DNA from: Coenobita brevimanus
Taxonomy: Eukaryota > Arthropoda > Malacostraca > Decapoda > Coenobitidae
DNA length: 64,000 bases
NCBI GenBank assembly: GCA_032717465.1
Contig: CM064681.1
Coordinates: 15,605,010 to 15,669,009, forward strand
Direction of reading: 5' to 3'
The notes beneath the pieces are model-generated. The model made no database searches. It had not been told where the DNA came from and saw nothing but the letters and a program-made list of their open reading frames with translations. Positions 21,578 to 32,168 of this stretch are shown here, piece after piece. Position 1 is the stretch's first letter, and each line of letters opens with the position of its first letter. A program made the position numbers and the translations under genes.

Positions 21578-21858
21578 AGGAGTCAAGGAGGACAGACATG
21601 CGCTGAAAGTGCTCCATACCGAGCCAGCACGGCCAGTGGCATTACCTAAATTAGTATCTTTATATGAGTCAAGCTCTGTACCAGGTTAGACTAAATGATT
21701 TTTTATTATTAAAAAAAATATTAAGTTTAAACAAGACATGTTCAAACAGAAAAGAGAACCGAGTGGCGAAAGAATGCGCTCAGTCAGCTGAGGTTTGTTT
21801 AGACTACAACTGTGCCAGGGAATGTACAGTAAGTATTCTGTGCTTTTAATATTGCAAA

Positions 21859-22869
21859 ATGGACACATACTTCAGTAAAGCAAATTTGGAAAAGAAAAGG
21901 GATAAAGGTAGAAAGCAAGATGATGATTTCCACCAAGAACTGGTTGAAGTGGAGACTCTAGACTGGTTAAACGTGTTCACAAACTGGAGATGGCTTTCAA
22001 AAATGAAATTGATGAAATAAAGAAGCAGATGCACTTGCAAAAGGAAGAAATAGAAAAACTAGGAAGGGAGGCCAACAAGAAAGACACAACCATTAGTGAA
22101 CTAACAGTGGAATTGCGTACACTTAGGAAGAAAATGAGTGAAATGGCAAGTACAGTAGTCAATCACGAGAGTATTATGGAAGAGTTCAAAAATGATGCAG
22201 AGACAATTAGGCAAGTAAGCAGTCTGATAGACCAGAGCAGTGATATTGAGGAGAAGATAACACAGGTGAATGAAGCTGTGCAAAGCTACAAAAATGATGT
22301 GGAAACCACGTATGCTGAAATGGTGAAAGTAAAGAAAGACTCAGAAAGAAGGGTAGAGGAAAAAAAGCATTAAAAAGGAAGTGAAAAGAATAATCCAAAA
22401 CAACCCAAAGTTAGTCAGAGATTCAGTAGATATCAACAAATCTATAGTAATCACTGGTATAGAAGAGGAAGAAGTAAAAAACAAGATCACAAGAGACAAA
22501 AAGGAGATGGCAAACGTTATGAGCTTACTGAAAGAAGTATCAGAGGAAATCTGTAGTAGAGATATAGAGGAACACAAAAGGTTTGGGAAATACGAGAAAA
22601 GGAAGACAAGACCTTTAAAGGTAACTTTCCAGAGTGTAAACACTGTGGAGGAGATACTAAAAAATGCAAAGAATCTTATGGAAAAAGAGGAGTTCAAAAA
22701 TGTATGGATAAAAAGATGCCTAACACAAGAGGAACTGGAATTACTGAAAGAGAAGAGGGAGGAAGCAAAAACAAAAAATGAGGGAAGATCAGAAGGGGAG
22801 AAGAACACATTTTTTTACAAAGTAATAGGATTGCAGGTACGAAAGTGGTACACAAACAGGAGGGAATAA
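21859..22869 (+). pseudogene. CR1 ORF1 (coiled-coil RNA-binding protein), unit 2, broken
   Basis: Starts with MDTYFSKANLEK at 21859. The frame shifts near 21950, then gives a strongly charged coiled-coil (KNEIDEIKKQM...KEEIEKLGREA) to about 22360. A further shift at about 22365 (an extra A in the run before 'gcatt') separates it from a C-terminal domain (SIVITGIEEEE, RPLKVTFQSVNTVEEIL, IKRCLTQEELELLKEKRE) that resembles the RRM-like and C-terminal regions of L1/CR1-type ORF1 proteins. It ends at 22869 and overlaps the ORF2 start by about 25 nt. Confidence 0.75.
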
Positions 22870-24372
22870 AAAGGAGGAAGGTAGTAGAACCATGTCATGA
22901 CAAGTATATAAACAAGACGATAAAGTTGATGTACTCAAATGTGGATGGAATGGTATCTAAATTTCAAGAGATGAATGATTATGTCAGAAAAAATGAACCA
23001 CATATAATATGCCTAACTGGAACAAAATTAACACCAAGGATATCCAATGACATACTAAGCTTAGAGGAATACAATATATGGAGAAGAGACAGAAATTTTA
23101 AAAAAAAGAGGAGGAATTATAATATTAACTAAGAAAAATCTAAAAGTCAATAAAATAAAACTAGATATACCATCACAAGTATAACTAGTTCCAGTAGAGA
23201 TCAACACATCTGAAGGGAAAGTAATTGTAGCCATTTTGTACATGCCACCCAGATCAAACACATGGGAAAGAGACGAATATGAGGACCTGGCAGAGAGTAC
23301 AATTCAGAGCTTAAGATCATTGCTACATGAAATGGAAGAGAAATCGGAAAGAATTATACTAACTGGAGATTTTAATACAAATATAAATTGGAATACTCTA
23401 GATATAATAAGCCAAGAAAGCTGTTGAGACCAAAATCTCCTAGATCTCGTGCAAGAGTTTTTCCTAACGCAACATGTAAGGGAAACCACCAGAAAAAAAG
23501 GACTCGATGTACCTTCAATGCTAGATCTAATATTTACTAGGCAAGAAAATGATATTGACGGTTTAATATATCACCCTCCACTAGGCAAGAGCGATCATGC
23601 AGTACTAAATTACAACTTCAGGATAGCATATGACCTAGTTAACTGCAATGAAAGTTACAAAAAGAGCCTAAACTATAAAAAGGGAAATTATCAAGACCCA
23701 AAGAAGTATTTCTTAAAAGTTGATTGGGAAAATTAGCTTAGAGGACAAGATTAAAATGCTGTATATAAAAAATTCTGTGAATTTTATGAAATAGGAGTCC
23801 AGAAGTACATCCCACAGCACAAAGAAGCAGATAAGAAAATACAGAAATGGTTCAATACAGAATGTAAAAAATGAAAAGAAAGAAGAGATTTGTTGTGGAA
23901 TAGATACAGAAGACACAATAGTGAAAGGGCATATAATAATTACAAACAGGCAAGAAACGATTATACAAGAATAAGGAGGGAAGCCCAAAAACAGTTTGAG
24001 GAGGATATCATAAATAAAAGTAGTGATCAACCAAAGCTATTTTACAGCTACATCAGAAGCAAAATCAAAGTAAAAGATATAATACAATCCATTACGGACT
24101 AGGGAATCACCTACACACAAGAGAAAGATATTTGTGAAGTGCTAAATAAGAATTTCCAATTAGTTTTTACAGAAGAAAAAAATTTTGAGAGGGACTATGT
24201 GGAACATGCATGTCCATACATACTACCAGATATACAAATATCAGAAAAAGTAATACAGGAAGAGTTAAGTAAATTAGACAGAGGAAAAGAAAGTGGTCTT
24301 GATGAAATTTCATGTTGGGTACTACGAGTATGTGCAAAGGAGTAAAGTAAACCATTATTTTTAATTTTCAAG
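22845..24372 (+). pseudogene. CR1 ORF2 5' part (endonuclease and linker), unit 2, broken
   Basis: The endonuclease reads LMYSNVDGMVSK, ICLTGTKL (Glu of the usual ETK changed to Gly; unit 3 keeps E), then after a shift VIVAILYMPPRS, ILTGDFNTNINW, MLDLIFTRQ and GKSDHAVLNY. The linker follows (KERRDLLWNRYRRHNSERAY). Stops include TAA after RGQD, shared with unit 3, TAG after SITD, shared with unit 3, and a TGA in place of Trp after QESC at 23425, private to unit 2. The frame ends at the family B insertion. Confidence 0.75.
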
Positions 24373-24385
24373 AAATCCTTGAGTC

Positions 24386-24460
24386 TTTTTTTTTTTTTTT
24401 TTTTTTTTTTAAATAATGATCATGGCGGTGCAACTGCCAGGGTCATATGCCGCCGTATAA
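24386..24460 (-). promoter_or_regulatory. Family B 3'-terminal hairpin and poly(A) tail
   Basis: GGCGG (24424-24428) and CCGCC (24450-24454) form a stem at the same position, with the same flanking GGTCATAT and CCGTATAA words, as the family A stem. The element ends in 25 A, unlike family A's tetranucleotide tail. Confidence 0.65.
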
Positions 24461-24524
24461 CAAAGAAGTAAAAAACAAAAAACAAAAAACAGAGGATAAG
24501 CCACACAATCAAAAAGTTGAAATT

Positions 24525-27500
24525 CTAAATATCCTTAAGAAGTCCTGCCTCCTTCACAAAGGAGAGGGTTGCCCCTCCCAAGACACAGGCATCCTCCCCA
24601 AGCACGGAGGAAAGATGATACACACCACCATCCGATTGGTGGTCAGAGAGGAACCGACGCCGCAAATCCTCAAGACTAGGACACTCCACCAACAGGTGCC
24701 GAACAGTCAAGGGAACCAGACAGTCATCACAGAATGGAGGAGGAGCCCTCTCCATTAAAAAACCGTGAGAGAAACGGGTGTGGCCAATGCGGAGGCGGCA
24801 CAAAGCAGTCTCCCATTGACGAGGGAAGCCCTGGTAACTGAATGAGCCCACCTTCTGGCAAATCGAGCGCAACTTATTAGCACCCACAGCATCCCAATGC
24901 TCCTGCCAACAGCACCAAACCCTGAAGGCAATAAAGGAGCGCATATCTGCAGCAGGCAGACGATACAGAGGGGACTGTGCAAGAGGGGGACGAGCCGCTG
25001 CCGCCTTGGCCAGCTGATCAGCTCGTTCATTCCCTGCCACTCCTACATGAGCTGGAACCCAACAGATATCTACACGACGTCCACGACGCCCTAAAAGGAA
25101 AAGCCACTCTAAAATGGATAAAACCAAAGGATGAGAGGGATTAAAAGACTCCATTGCAGAAAGAGCGCTTCGTGAGTCACTAAAAACAGTAAAAGCAATG
25201 TGGGGGAGAGTGAAGAGAATCTGAAGGGCAAATAAAATAGCAGTCAGCTCAGCCATAAAAACAGAAGCAGTCACAGGGAGGCTCCCACCTCGACAGAAGG
25301 TGGGAAACACCACACCAAAGCCCACATCCACATCAGACTTAGATCCATCAGTATAAACTGGTATGGAGTCCCCATGAGAAGAGGCATGCTCTAAAAACAG
25401 AGAAAATAAGACCTGAGAAGGAAGGGAGGCCTTACTGGATGAGAAGAAACGACAAAATGTCACCCTGGGGAGAAGCCAGTAGCCCACCCTCGGGACACGA
25501 TGGGGAGTGATCGGCACAGAAGGAACAGAGAAGCTAGACATAACTGACTGCACCCTGAAACCAAAGGGCTTTGGAAAGGATGGCCGAGTGGCAAAAATAG
25601 GTGACCGAGAATCTTGAGAGACCTTGACAAAGGGCACAGAGTCTGGGAGACGAGATAAGCGATACCAACATCTCATCAAAAGGGAAGAGCGGAGCAAGTC
25701 TAGAGGAAGGACACCAGCATCAGCCAACAAACTCGAAATCAGGGAAGATCGGAATGCCCCAGTGGCGAGACGAACACCAGCATGATGTATGGAATCTAAA
25801 ATACGAAGCCGGGCTTCTGAGGCAGAGGAATAAACTTCACATCCATAATGAAGTTTGGATAAAATCAGAGACTGATGCAAGAGGAGGAGGGTCTTGCGAT
25901 CAGCTCCCCAGTATGTGTGCGCTAAAACTTTCAAGAGACCCAATGCTCTGAGACACTCAGCTTTTACGTACCTCAAGTGAGGGACCCAAGTCAACCGGCT
26001 GTCAAAAATCAGCCCTAAAAACGGGGTTTCCTTTAAACACGAAATACGACGCCCATCTAAAAAAAGGTTTGGGTCAGGGTGGACTCCACGAACGCGGCAA
26101 AAATGCATGGCAACGGTCTTCTTGAAGGAAAATCGAAAACCTCGTTCATCAGCCCATCTAGAGACACGGTTGAGAGCCATTTGCATCCTCCTTTCTGCCA
26201 TTGACATCCGTGAGGCAGTGACAGAGATTGATAAATCGTCAACATAGAGAGAGCCACGAACACCATCAGGGAGCACAGAAATAACGCTGTTAATTGCCAC
26301 TGCGAAAAGGGTAACACTTAGTATGCTCCCTTGTGGCACACCATCCTCAAGGGGACGTGCAGTAGACAGCTCACTCCCGACTCGGACCCGAATAAAACGA
26401 TTAGATAAAAACTCCCGGATAAAAGTGGGGAGTTGCCCACGGAGACCAAACTCATAAAGAGATTGCAATATACCATGACGCCAGGAAGTGTCGTACGCCT
26501 TCTCCAAATCAAAGAACACTGTGATATGATGCTGGTTAGTTGCAAAAGCCTGGCAGATGGAAGATTCTAAAGAAAGGAGAGCATCTGTGGTCGACCGCAT
26601 CTTCCGAAACCCACACTGGACTGGAGACAAGTAACCACCCTTCTCTAAGTACCACACGAGCCGACTATTCACCATCTTTTCGAGGACCTTACAAAGGCAA
26701 GACGTCACCGAGATAGGGCGATAATTAGTGGCCTGCAAGTGATCCTTACCCGGCTTAGGGATGGGGAGAACCACAGCAACACCCCATGAGGTCGGAAACC
26801 CACCATTGCACCAAATTCTGTTATACAGTGACAACAGAAAATGAAGGGCTGCATCAGGCAAGTGGTGTAAGAAGGCATATGGGACATCATCCAAGCCTGG
26901 AGACGAGTCGCGACACTGCGACAATGCCATCTGAAGTTCAGAAGCAGAAAAAGCAACATTATATGACTCCTCCGCAGTAGATGGAAAACTAATGCCCAAA
27001 GATTCCAGGTGCCATCGGCGGCGTGCCGACGGGGATGAGTTGTCCTTCCTAGAGACATTAGCAAAATGAGCTGCAAATATCTCGGCAACAGACGAAGAAT
27101 GAGCCACCACCACACCTGCATGAGATAAAACAGGAGGAGAGGGAATGGGAAATTTCCCTGAAATCTTCCTCACCCGTTTCCACACTTTTGTGAGAGGAGT
27201 CTGTGAAGAAATTGAAGAAACAAATGATGCCCAAGACTTCCTCCTAGCCTCCTTCATAACCCGCCGGGCATGAGCTCGGGCCCTCCTATATGCCGCTAAG
27301 TAACCAGGGTCACCTCGGTGACGACGAAGTCGGGAGAAAGCAGCACGTTTAGCCCGAACAGCAGAAGCACACTCATCAGTCCACCAGGGAACTGGACGGC
27401 AAGGAAAGTGATCAGCTGTTCTCGGAATACTCTGCAGTGCCGCCGAGTGTTGTAAGTCTGTGAAATACTCAACAGCAGCATCAGTGCTGACAAAATCCTC

Positions 27501-28241
27501 CACACATCGGTTCGGGGAACACAGCTCCTCAAAAACCGGCCAGACCGCCCTATCCAAGCGCCAGCGGGGAAGACGACGCCAAGGCACACTCAGTGTCGAT
27601 CTTAATAAATTAGGGAAGTGGTCACTGCCATGTAAGTCTGGTAACACAGCCCATGTAAAATTCAGGGCTATCCCTGCAGAGCACAGAGACAAATCAATAG
27701 AAGTAAAAATACCCGTTTGACTATGGAAGTAAGTAACTTCACCAGAATTTAAAATGTACAGGTCCACATCCTCCACAATGGAGGCTAACATAGTACCTCT
27801 AGCATCAGCTGTGGAGCCACCCCACAGGGGATGATGACTGTTCATGTCAGCCAGCAAGAAATAGGGTGAGGGAAGTGCACGAATAAGATTTTCAAGATCA
27901 ACCCTCTCAATAGTGGCACTAGGAGGGAGGTACAAAGAGCACACAGTATAACGATGGGGAAGGAAAATCTGGAGAGCAACAGCCTGCAGTGGAGTGTTAA
28001 GATTCACAGCAGTGAAAGGTATGTCACTGCGTACTAGAATAGCCACACCCCCACCATGACCCTGTCCAGGAAGAGGATCTGAATAAAAAACTTGGTAACC
28101 AGGTGGACTGGGAGGCGCAGCATCACCAACCATTGTCTCTTGTAGGCAAACACACACAGGTGAATACTCAGCCAGAAGCCAACGGAGTTCCTCCCAGTTG
28201 GCTCGTAAACCACGGCAGTTCCATTGAATAATATTAGCCAT
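24525..28241 (-). CDS. Family B ORF2 polyprotein: AP endonuclease, reverse transcriptase, RNase H
   Basis: Intact frame of 1238 residues from the ATG at 28241 (MANIIQWNCRG); the frame is open further upstream, but this Met fits the family start. The AP endonuclease at about 1-215 shows QWNCRG, QET, LADMNSHH, SIDL and GSDHFP. The RT at about 485-740 shows FFDLEKAYDTSW, DGVPQGSIL and the SLYVDDL catalytic box at 665-671. RNase H at about 960-1080 has the acidic set in YTDGSK (D965), AEL (E998), FSDSRSAL (D1022) and NERAD (D1075), with PAHVGVAG. A C-terminal CDDC...H...C motif lies at 1171-1187. It should nick the target and copy element RNA at the break. The start is 106 nt past the ORF1 stop. 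It is the only intact long frame in the window. Confidence 0.95.
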   Translation of the reverse strand: MANIIQWNCRGLRANWEELRWLLAEYSPVCVCLQETMVGDAAPPSPPGYQVFYSDPLPGQGHGGGVAILVRSDIPFTAVNLNTPLQAVALQIFLPHRYTVCSLYLPPSATIERVDLENLIRALPSPYFLLADMNSHHPLWGGSTADARGTMLASIVEDVDLYILNSGEVTYFHSQTGIFTSIDLSLCSAGIALNFTWAVLPDLHGSDHFPNLLRSTLSVPWRRLPRWRLDRAVWPVFEELCSPNRCVEDFVSTDAAVEYFTDLQHSAALQSIPRTADHFPCRPVPWWTDECASAVRAKRAAFSRLRRHRGDPGYLAAYRRARAHARRVMKEARRKSWASFVSSISSQTPLTKVWKRVRKISGKFPIPSPPVLSHAGVVVAHSSSVAEIFAAHFANVSRKDNSSPSARRRWHLESLGISFPSTAEESYNVAFSASELQMALSQCRDSSPGLDDVPYAFLHHLPDAALHFLLSLYNRIWCNGGFPTSWGVAVVLPIPKPGKDHLQATNYRPISVTSCLCKVLEKMVNSRLVWYLEKGGYLSPVQCGFRKMRSTTDALLSLESSICQAFATNQHHITVFFDLEKAYDTSWRHGILQSLYEFGLRGQLPTFIREFLSNRFIRVRVGSELSTARPLEDGVPQGSILSVTLFAVAINSVISVLPDGVRGSLYVDDLSISVTASRMSMAERRMQMALNRVSRWADERGFRFSFKKTVAMHFCRVRGVHPDPNLFLDGRRISCLKETPFLGLIFDSRLTWVPHLRYVKAECLRALGLLKVLAHTYWGADRKTLLLLHQSLILSKLHYGCEVYSSASEARLRILDSIHHAGVRLATGAFRSSLISSLLADAGVLPLDLLRSSLLMRCWYRLSRLPDSVPFVKVSQDSRSPIFATRPSFPKPFGFRVQSVMSSFSVPSVPITPHRVPRVGYWLLPRVTFCRFFSSSKASLPSQVLFSLFLEHASSHGDSIPVYTDGSKSDVDVGFGVVFPTFCRGGSLPVTASVFMAELTAILFALQILFTLPHIAFTVFSDSRSALSAMESFNPSHPLVLSILEWLFLLGRRGRRVDICWVPAHVGVAGNERADQLAKAAAARPPLAQSPLYRLPAADMRSFIAFRVWCCWQEHWDAVGANKLRSICQKVGSFSYQGFPRQWETALCRLRIGHTRFSHGFLMERAPPPFCDDCLVPLTVRHLLVECPSLEDLRRRFLSDHQSDGGVYHLSSVLGEDACVLGGATLSFVKEAGLLKDI

Positions 28242-28347
28242 TAAAACTATTGAAAAAAAAGGGGCAGGGGAGAGGGACAAACAGAAAACCATAACAAAAA
28301 ATACTAAAAATATTAAAATGGAGGAACTATATACACAAAAGAAAGGG

Positions 28348-30048
28348 TCACTTAGTGGAAACCACTGAGCGACTCTGGGAGACAATCTTCTTGGGAATGC
28401 GGATACGCCCACTAAGGGGCTTGCCACGGGCAGCAGCATGGCTAGAACGAGGGCCTGGGGTCTGCAAAGTGTTGGGAGACTTCACCGACACCTGTCGCTG
28501 CCCAGCAGGAGAGGAAGAGCTACTCCGAACCCTGCCCGGGGCCCCCAGTGAACCAAGAGGTTGAGCAGGAGGGATTGGGGTCCTGGCCTCCAAACGTGGA
28601 GGGGGCAGGACAGGATCCTCAGAGGTAACCGGAGGAGGAACATCCAATTCCCCGGAGGAAGAGGTGCCAGACTGACCTGACACCCCAGAAGCCCCCAAAG
28701 ACCCAGAAGCAGGGTCCGAGGGCTGTTGCACAGATGGACTAACTACAGAGGATGTGGACTCCATGACTGACACCTTGCTTGGAGGATCTTCAAGACTCAA
28801 AGACTCTGAAGAACCACGATGACGTTTAGCAAATGAAGAATGTGCACCATGACTACTAGGGGATACCATAGATGTAGAGGTCGAGTCTTGAACTGTAGCG
28901 GCAACCGTCGCAAGTGTGGGATATTGTTGCACTGGCATGGAATCGACAGATGAAGGCATATGAGCTGAAACAACAGGAGGAACTCGAGTCTGCTGCTGGA
29001 CAGGACGATGAGGACGGCTATGACCGGACAAAACTGACGCATAAGACACTCCATTACGGAAAACAGATGACATGGCTCTACTCCTGGCCTCAGGAAAGCT
29101 TATTTTATCCCGATTACGGATGAGGAAGATCTCTTTCTCCAAGCAAAACCGGGCACAGTCTTTAGATGAAGCAGGATGTGCCTCGCCACAGTGCAAACAA
29201 CAAACAGGTCCAGGACAGTCCTGTCCTGCATGAGTGGATGCTCCACAACTGACACACACCACTGGGAGGCCCTATTGCAAATGACGACAGGCTCGCCCAA
29301 CATGCCCGTACATCTGACAGTGGTAGCAGCGTCGTGGATTTGGGACAAAGGGTTTGACCCTAAGGGACAACCAAGCCACCTTGATGGATGAAGGCAGAAC
29401 AGTACAGTCGAACGTCAGCAACAAGGATGGAGTTGGGGTAAGAACACCATCAACCTTCTTCTGAAACCTTTCCACTTTAACCACCCTGTGGACCTGGAGT
29501 TCTTCAAGCAGCTTCTCTTCACTGTATCGGAGTAAGTCTTTTGAGAAAACAACACCTTGACTATGATTAAAAAAGGCATGGGGAACACAAGTGAACAGTG
29601 CATCCGGGTCCTTACACTGGGCAGCCAGCCAGGAACCCTCCTCAGGGGATGTAACCTCCACTAGGAGGCTACCATCCCCCCGAGGTGAGATCTTCGGCTC
29701 CCTCCCACAGATTGACGCAATGCGCCGATGAATAGTAAATATGTCCAGATTACCAATAGGCTGACCATCCAAAGTACGAACGGTGTAGTACCTTGCGAAA
29801 TCAACCCTCTCAAAGACACCTGGCAGGACCTCACGGGCATGTCCACAATATGTTGTCTGTTGCCGGCTCTTCTTTGCAGTGGCCACTGACTGTAAACCAC
29901 TGGAACCAGGAAGGTATGGTTCCAGGGTGGCAATATGGGCCTCACCAGCCAGAGGCACAGGAGGCACACAGGAGGGAGACTGTAATGGATGGTCAGGGAC
30001 GGAACCAGGGTCGTCAGCTGTAAAAGATTTATACAAGGCCATATTCAA
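28348..30048 (-). pseudogene. Family B ORF1 (zinc-knuckle gag-like), one in-frame TAG
   Basis: About 566 codons in one frame from MNMALYKSF, interrupted once by TAG at codon 259 (...ACRHLQ, stop, GLPVVCVSC). The stop falls between the first CCHC knuckle (CYHCQMYGHVGRAC, about 242-255) and the second (CVSCGASTHAGQDC); the third is CLHCGEAHPASSKDC. Family A has Leu at the aligned position, so a single T-to-A change (TTG to TAG) explains it. The C-terminal half is Ser/Pro/Val-rich (EDPPSKVSVMES corresponds to GDSPPSKVQTF in family A). It is expected to coat element RNA. Readthrough cannot be excluded, but a nonsense mutation is simplest. Confidence 0.85.
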
Positions 30049-30650
30049 AATAAACCACCTTCATTCCCCCACCCCTCCACCCACCATGGAGCCCAACAAG
30101 GGGAGGCCATATGCCAGGGAAAGCACCACTGGCGACCCTAGAGGTAGTGGGAAAGTATACGCAGGTAACCACCAAGGGACCCTGACAAGGGTGACTCCAG
30201 GACGATAGGAGCCACCAGGTCCCCCAGTGCCCGCTTGACCCTAAAGCCACTAGGTGACTAGCCTGGATGGCTAGCCAGTGACCAGCCGATTGACCTGGTC
30301 GGGCCCAACCAGGCCACCCGTCTAGCCAGAATAAGGGACCAAAGAGGTGTATTGCTAGCTGCAGGGCGCACCATGCAGCATCACTCAACCTCCAGGACTC
30401 CCGTCTCCCAGCATTACGGGACGCCACGCACGGCAAACACGTGGGGAGGCAACAGTCCCGCCCTAGATGGCAAATGGGCAGGGACTGACATCACCAGTAG
30501 GCCTCCTCTACCAGTGATGTAGGGGGTGCTTCGTCCACAAGGCCGACAAATGCCAAACCCTACAAAGGAAGGCTTGCCTCCCAAGAACGTGGCACTGCCA
30601 ACCATGCTTCAAGGCCCACCACCACGTCAAGGTGACCCCCTACAGTGGGG
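30049..30650 (-). promoter_or_regulatory. Family B 5' UTR / presumed internal promoter
   Basis: 602 bp. It starts (sense) CCCCACTGTAGGGGGTCACC, a C-run/G-run hairpin at 30636-30650, then CTTGACGTGGTGG as in family A. Across the central 245 bp I count about 26 substitutions against family A copy 2 with almost no indels. A block near 30240-30290 (ccactaggtgactagcctgg...) is an insertion relative to family A. Confidence 0.65.
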
Positions 30651-32100
30651 AAATCCTTGAGTCAAGGTAAACTACCTGATATTTGGAAGAAAGCAAATAT
30701 TGTCCCCTTATTCAAGAAAGGAAATAGACAAAATCTACTCAACTACTGACCAGTATCACTGACCGGTGTTATAAGCAAGGTATTAGAAAAGCTTATAAGA
30801 AAAGCTTGGGTAAATCATCTAGAAGAACACAGTATGATAACAGAAAGACAGTTTGGTTTCAGAAAAGGAAAATCATGTGTTACTAATCTCTTGAGCTACT
30901 ATGACAGAGTAACAAACACAATACAGGAAAGAGAAGGATGGGTGGACAGTATCTATTTAGATTTCAAGAAAGCATTTGACACAGTACCACACCATGGACT
31001 TTTATGGAAACTGTACCATCAAGGAGGAATTCGAGGCAAACTGTTTTGTTGGATGCAAGATTTTCTCATAAAAAGAGAAATGAGAACAGTACTAAGGGGA
31101 AACTACTCATCATGAAAAGAAGTGACTAGTGGAGTACCACAGGGCTCAGTGCTGGCACCAATCATGTTTTTAGTGTATATAAATGATATAAACAGTAACA
31201 CTGGAAATGAAAGCTATCTGAATATGTTTGCAGATGATGCAAAAATACAAAGGAGAATTACTAACACAGACTCTTGTAAAGAGCTACAAGAAGAGTTACA
31301 TAAACTTCATGAATGGAGTAATACATGGCAAATGGAATTCAATGTGGACAAGTGTCATGTAATCAAGTTTGTTAAAAGTGGAAAAAGACCTGATTGGGAT
31401 TATACGTTAGGAAATAAAACCGTATACACAACAGAAAGAGAGAAGGACCTAGGTGTGATTATCAATAACAGACTATCTCCGGCTGACCACATCAGCGAGA
31501 AGGTAGGGAACATGTATACACCGCTTGCAAATATGAGAATAGCATTCACATACATAAATGAAGATTATGCTAAGAAGGATAATAACATCATTCATTAGAC
31601 CAACCCTGGAGTATGCATCAGTAGTCTGGAGTCCTCATCTCAAAAAACACATAGACAAGATTGAAAAAGTTCAAAGGGCCGTTACAAGATGGATACCAAA
31701 CTTAAGGGACCTATGCTACAAAGAAAGACTAAATAAACTGAATCTACCAACACTACAGGAGAGAAGGAAAAGAGGTGACATGATAATGCTATATAAATGC
31801 ATATCAGGGAAGGAGAAAATATACATAAATGATTACTTAACATATGGGGAAGCATCAGCAAGAGGACACTGCAAAAAACTGCATAAGAAGAGAGATGATA
31901 AAGGCGTAAGGAAATTCAGTTTCCCAAACAGAGCAATTGATCAATGGAATGCACTACCGAATGAAATAGTGTGTGCCAAAGCAATTCACAAATTTAAGGA
32001 TATGTACGATAAATATGGATTAACACACGGGACAGTACGAGCTTGACTCATTCCTGTAAAGATACAATTAGGTAAGAACAATTAGGTACAATTAGGTAAC

Positions 32101-32102
<2 letters not shown>
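30651..32102 (+). mobile_element. CR1-like retrotransposon, unit 2, 3' portion
   Basis: Resumes after family B with the repeated target sequence and runs through RT to the 3' end. The end is made of short repeats of acaattaggta (32063-32100), a CR1-like terminus without poly(A), running into (CA)n. Confidence 0.85.
30664..32046 (+). pseudogene. CR1 ORF2 3' part (reverse transcriptase), unit 2, broken
   Basis: RT domain with RQFGFRKGKSCVTNLLSYYD, YLDFKKAFDTVPHHGL, SGVPQGSVLAPIMF and the catalytic box MFADDAKIQ. Then come EFNVDKCHVIKF, LGVIINNRLSPADHI, TSFIRPTLEYASVVWSPHL and the C-terminal KFSFPNRAIDQWNALPNEIV. Stops include TGA for Trp at about 31114 (SS, stop, KEVTSG). A shift near 31570 joins two frames. 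It ends at the TGA at 32044-32046. No RNase H is present, as usual for CR1. Confidence 0.82.

Positions 32103-32166
<64 letters not shown>
32102..32166. repeat. (CA)n right of the CR1 element, unit 2
   Basis: About 32 CA repeats, followed by aatttacaagatatggtgg, the same flank as in units 1 and 3. Confidence 0.95.

Positions 32167-32168
<2 letters not shown>

Larger units (their letters stand above)
21578..24385 (+). mobile_element. CR1-like retrotransposon, unit 2, 5' portion (split by family B)
   Basis: The 5' UTR begins ggagtcaaggaggacagac, followed by ORF1, the endonuclease and the linker up to the family B insertion. The target duplication aaatccttgagtc is at 24373-24385 and again at 30651-30663. 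The remainder continues at 30651. The joined length without family B is about 4.25 kb, the same as the uninterrupted copy in unit 3. Confidence 0.85.
24386..30650 (-). mobile_element. Family B non-LTR retrotransposon, nearly intact, nested in CR1
   Basis: A complete 6265-bp element on the minus strand with a perfect 13-bp target duplication aaatccttgagtc (24373-24385, 30651-30663) and a 25-nt poly(A) (24386-24410 as T on the plus strand). Order: 5' UTR 30650-30049, ORF1 30048-28348 with one in-frame TAG, ORF2 28241-24525 intact, 3' UTR with hairpin. It belongs to the RNase H-bearing group and is a relative of family A (ORF2 about half identical). It is absent from the otherwise identical CR1 copy in unit 3, so it is the youngest datable insertion here together with the other unit 2-only elements. 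Confidence 0.93.

Noticed and set aside
21846..23261. Minus-strand Ser/Phe-rich frames opposite CR1 ORF1 (and near 54551-55476)
   Set aside because: Antisense shadows of the Glu/Lys-rich coiled-coil coding sequence.
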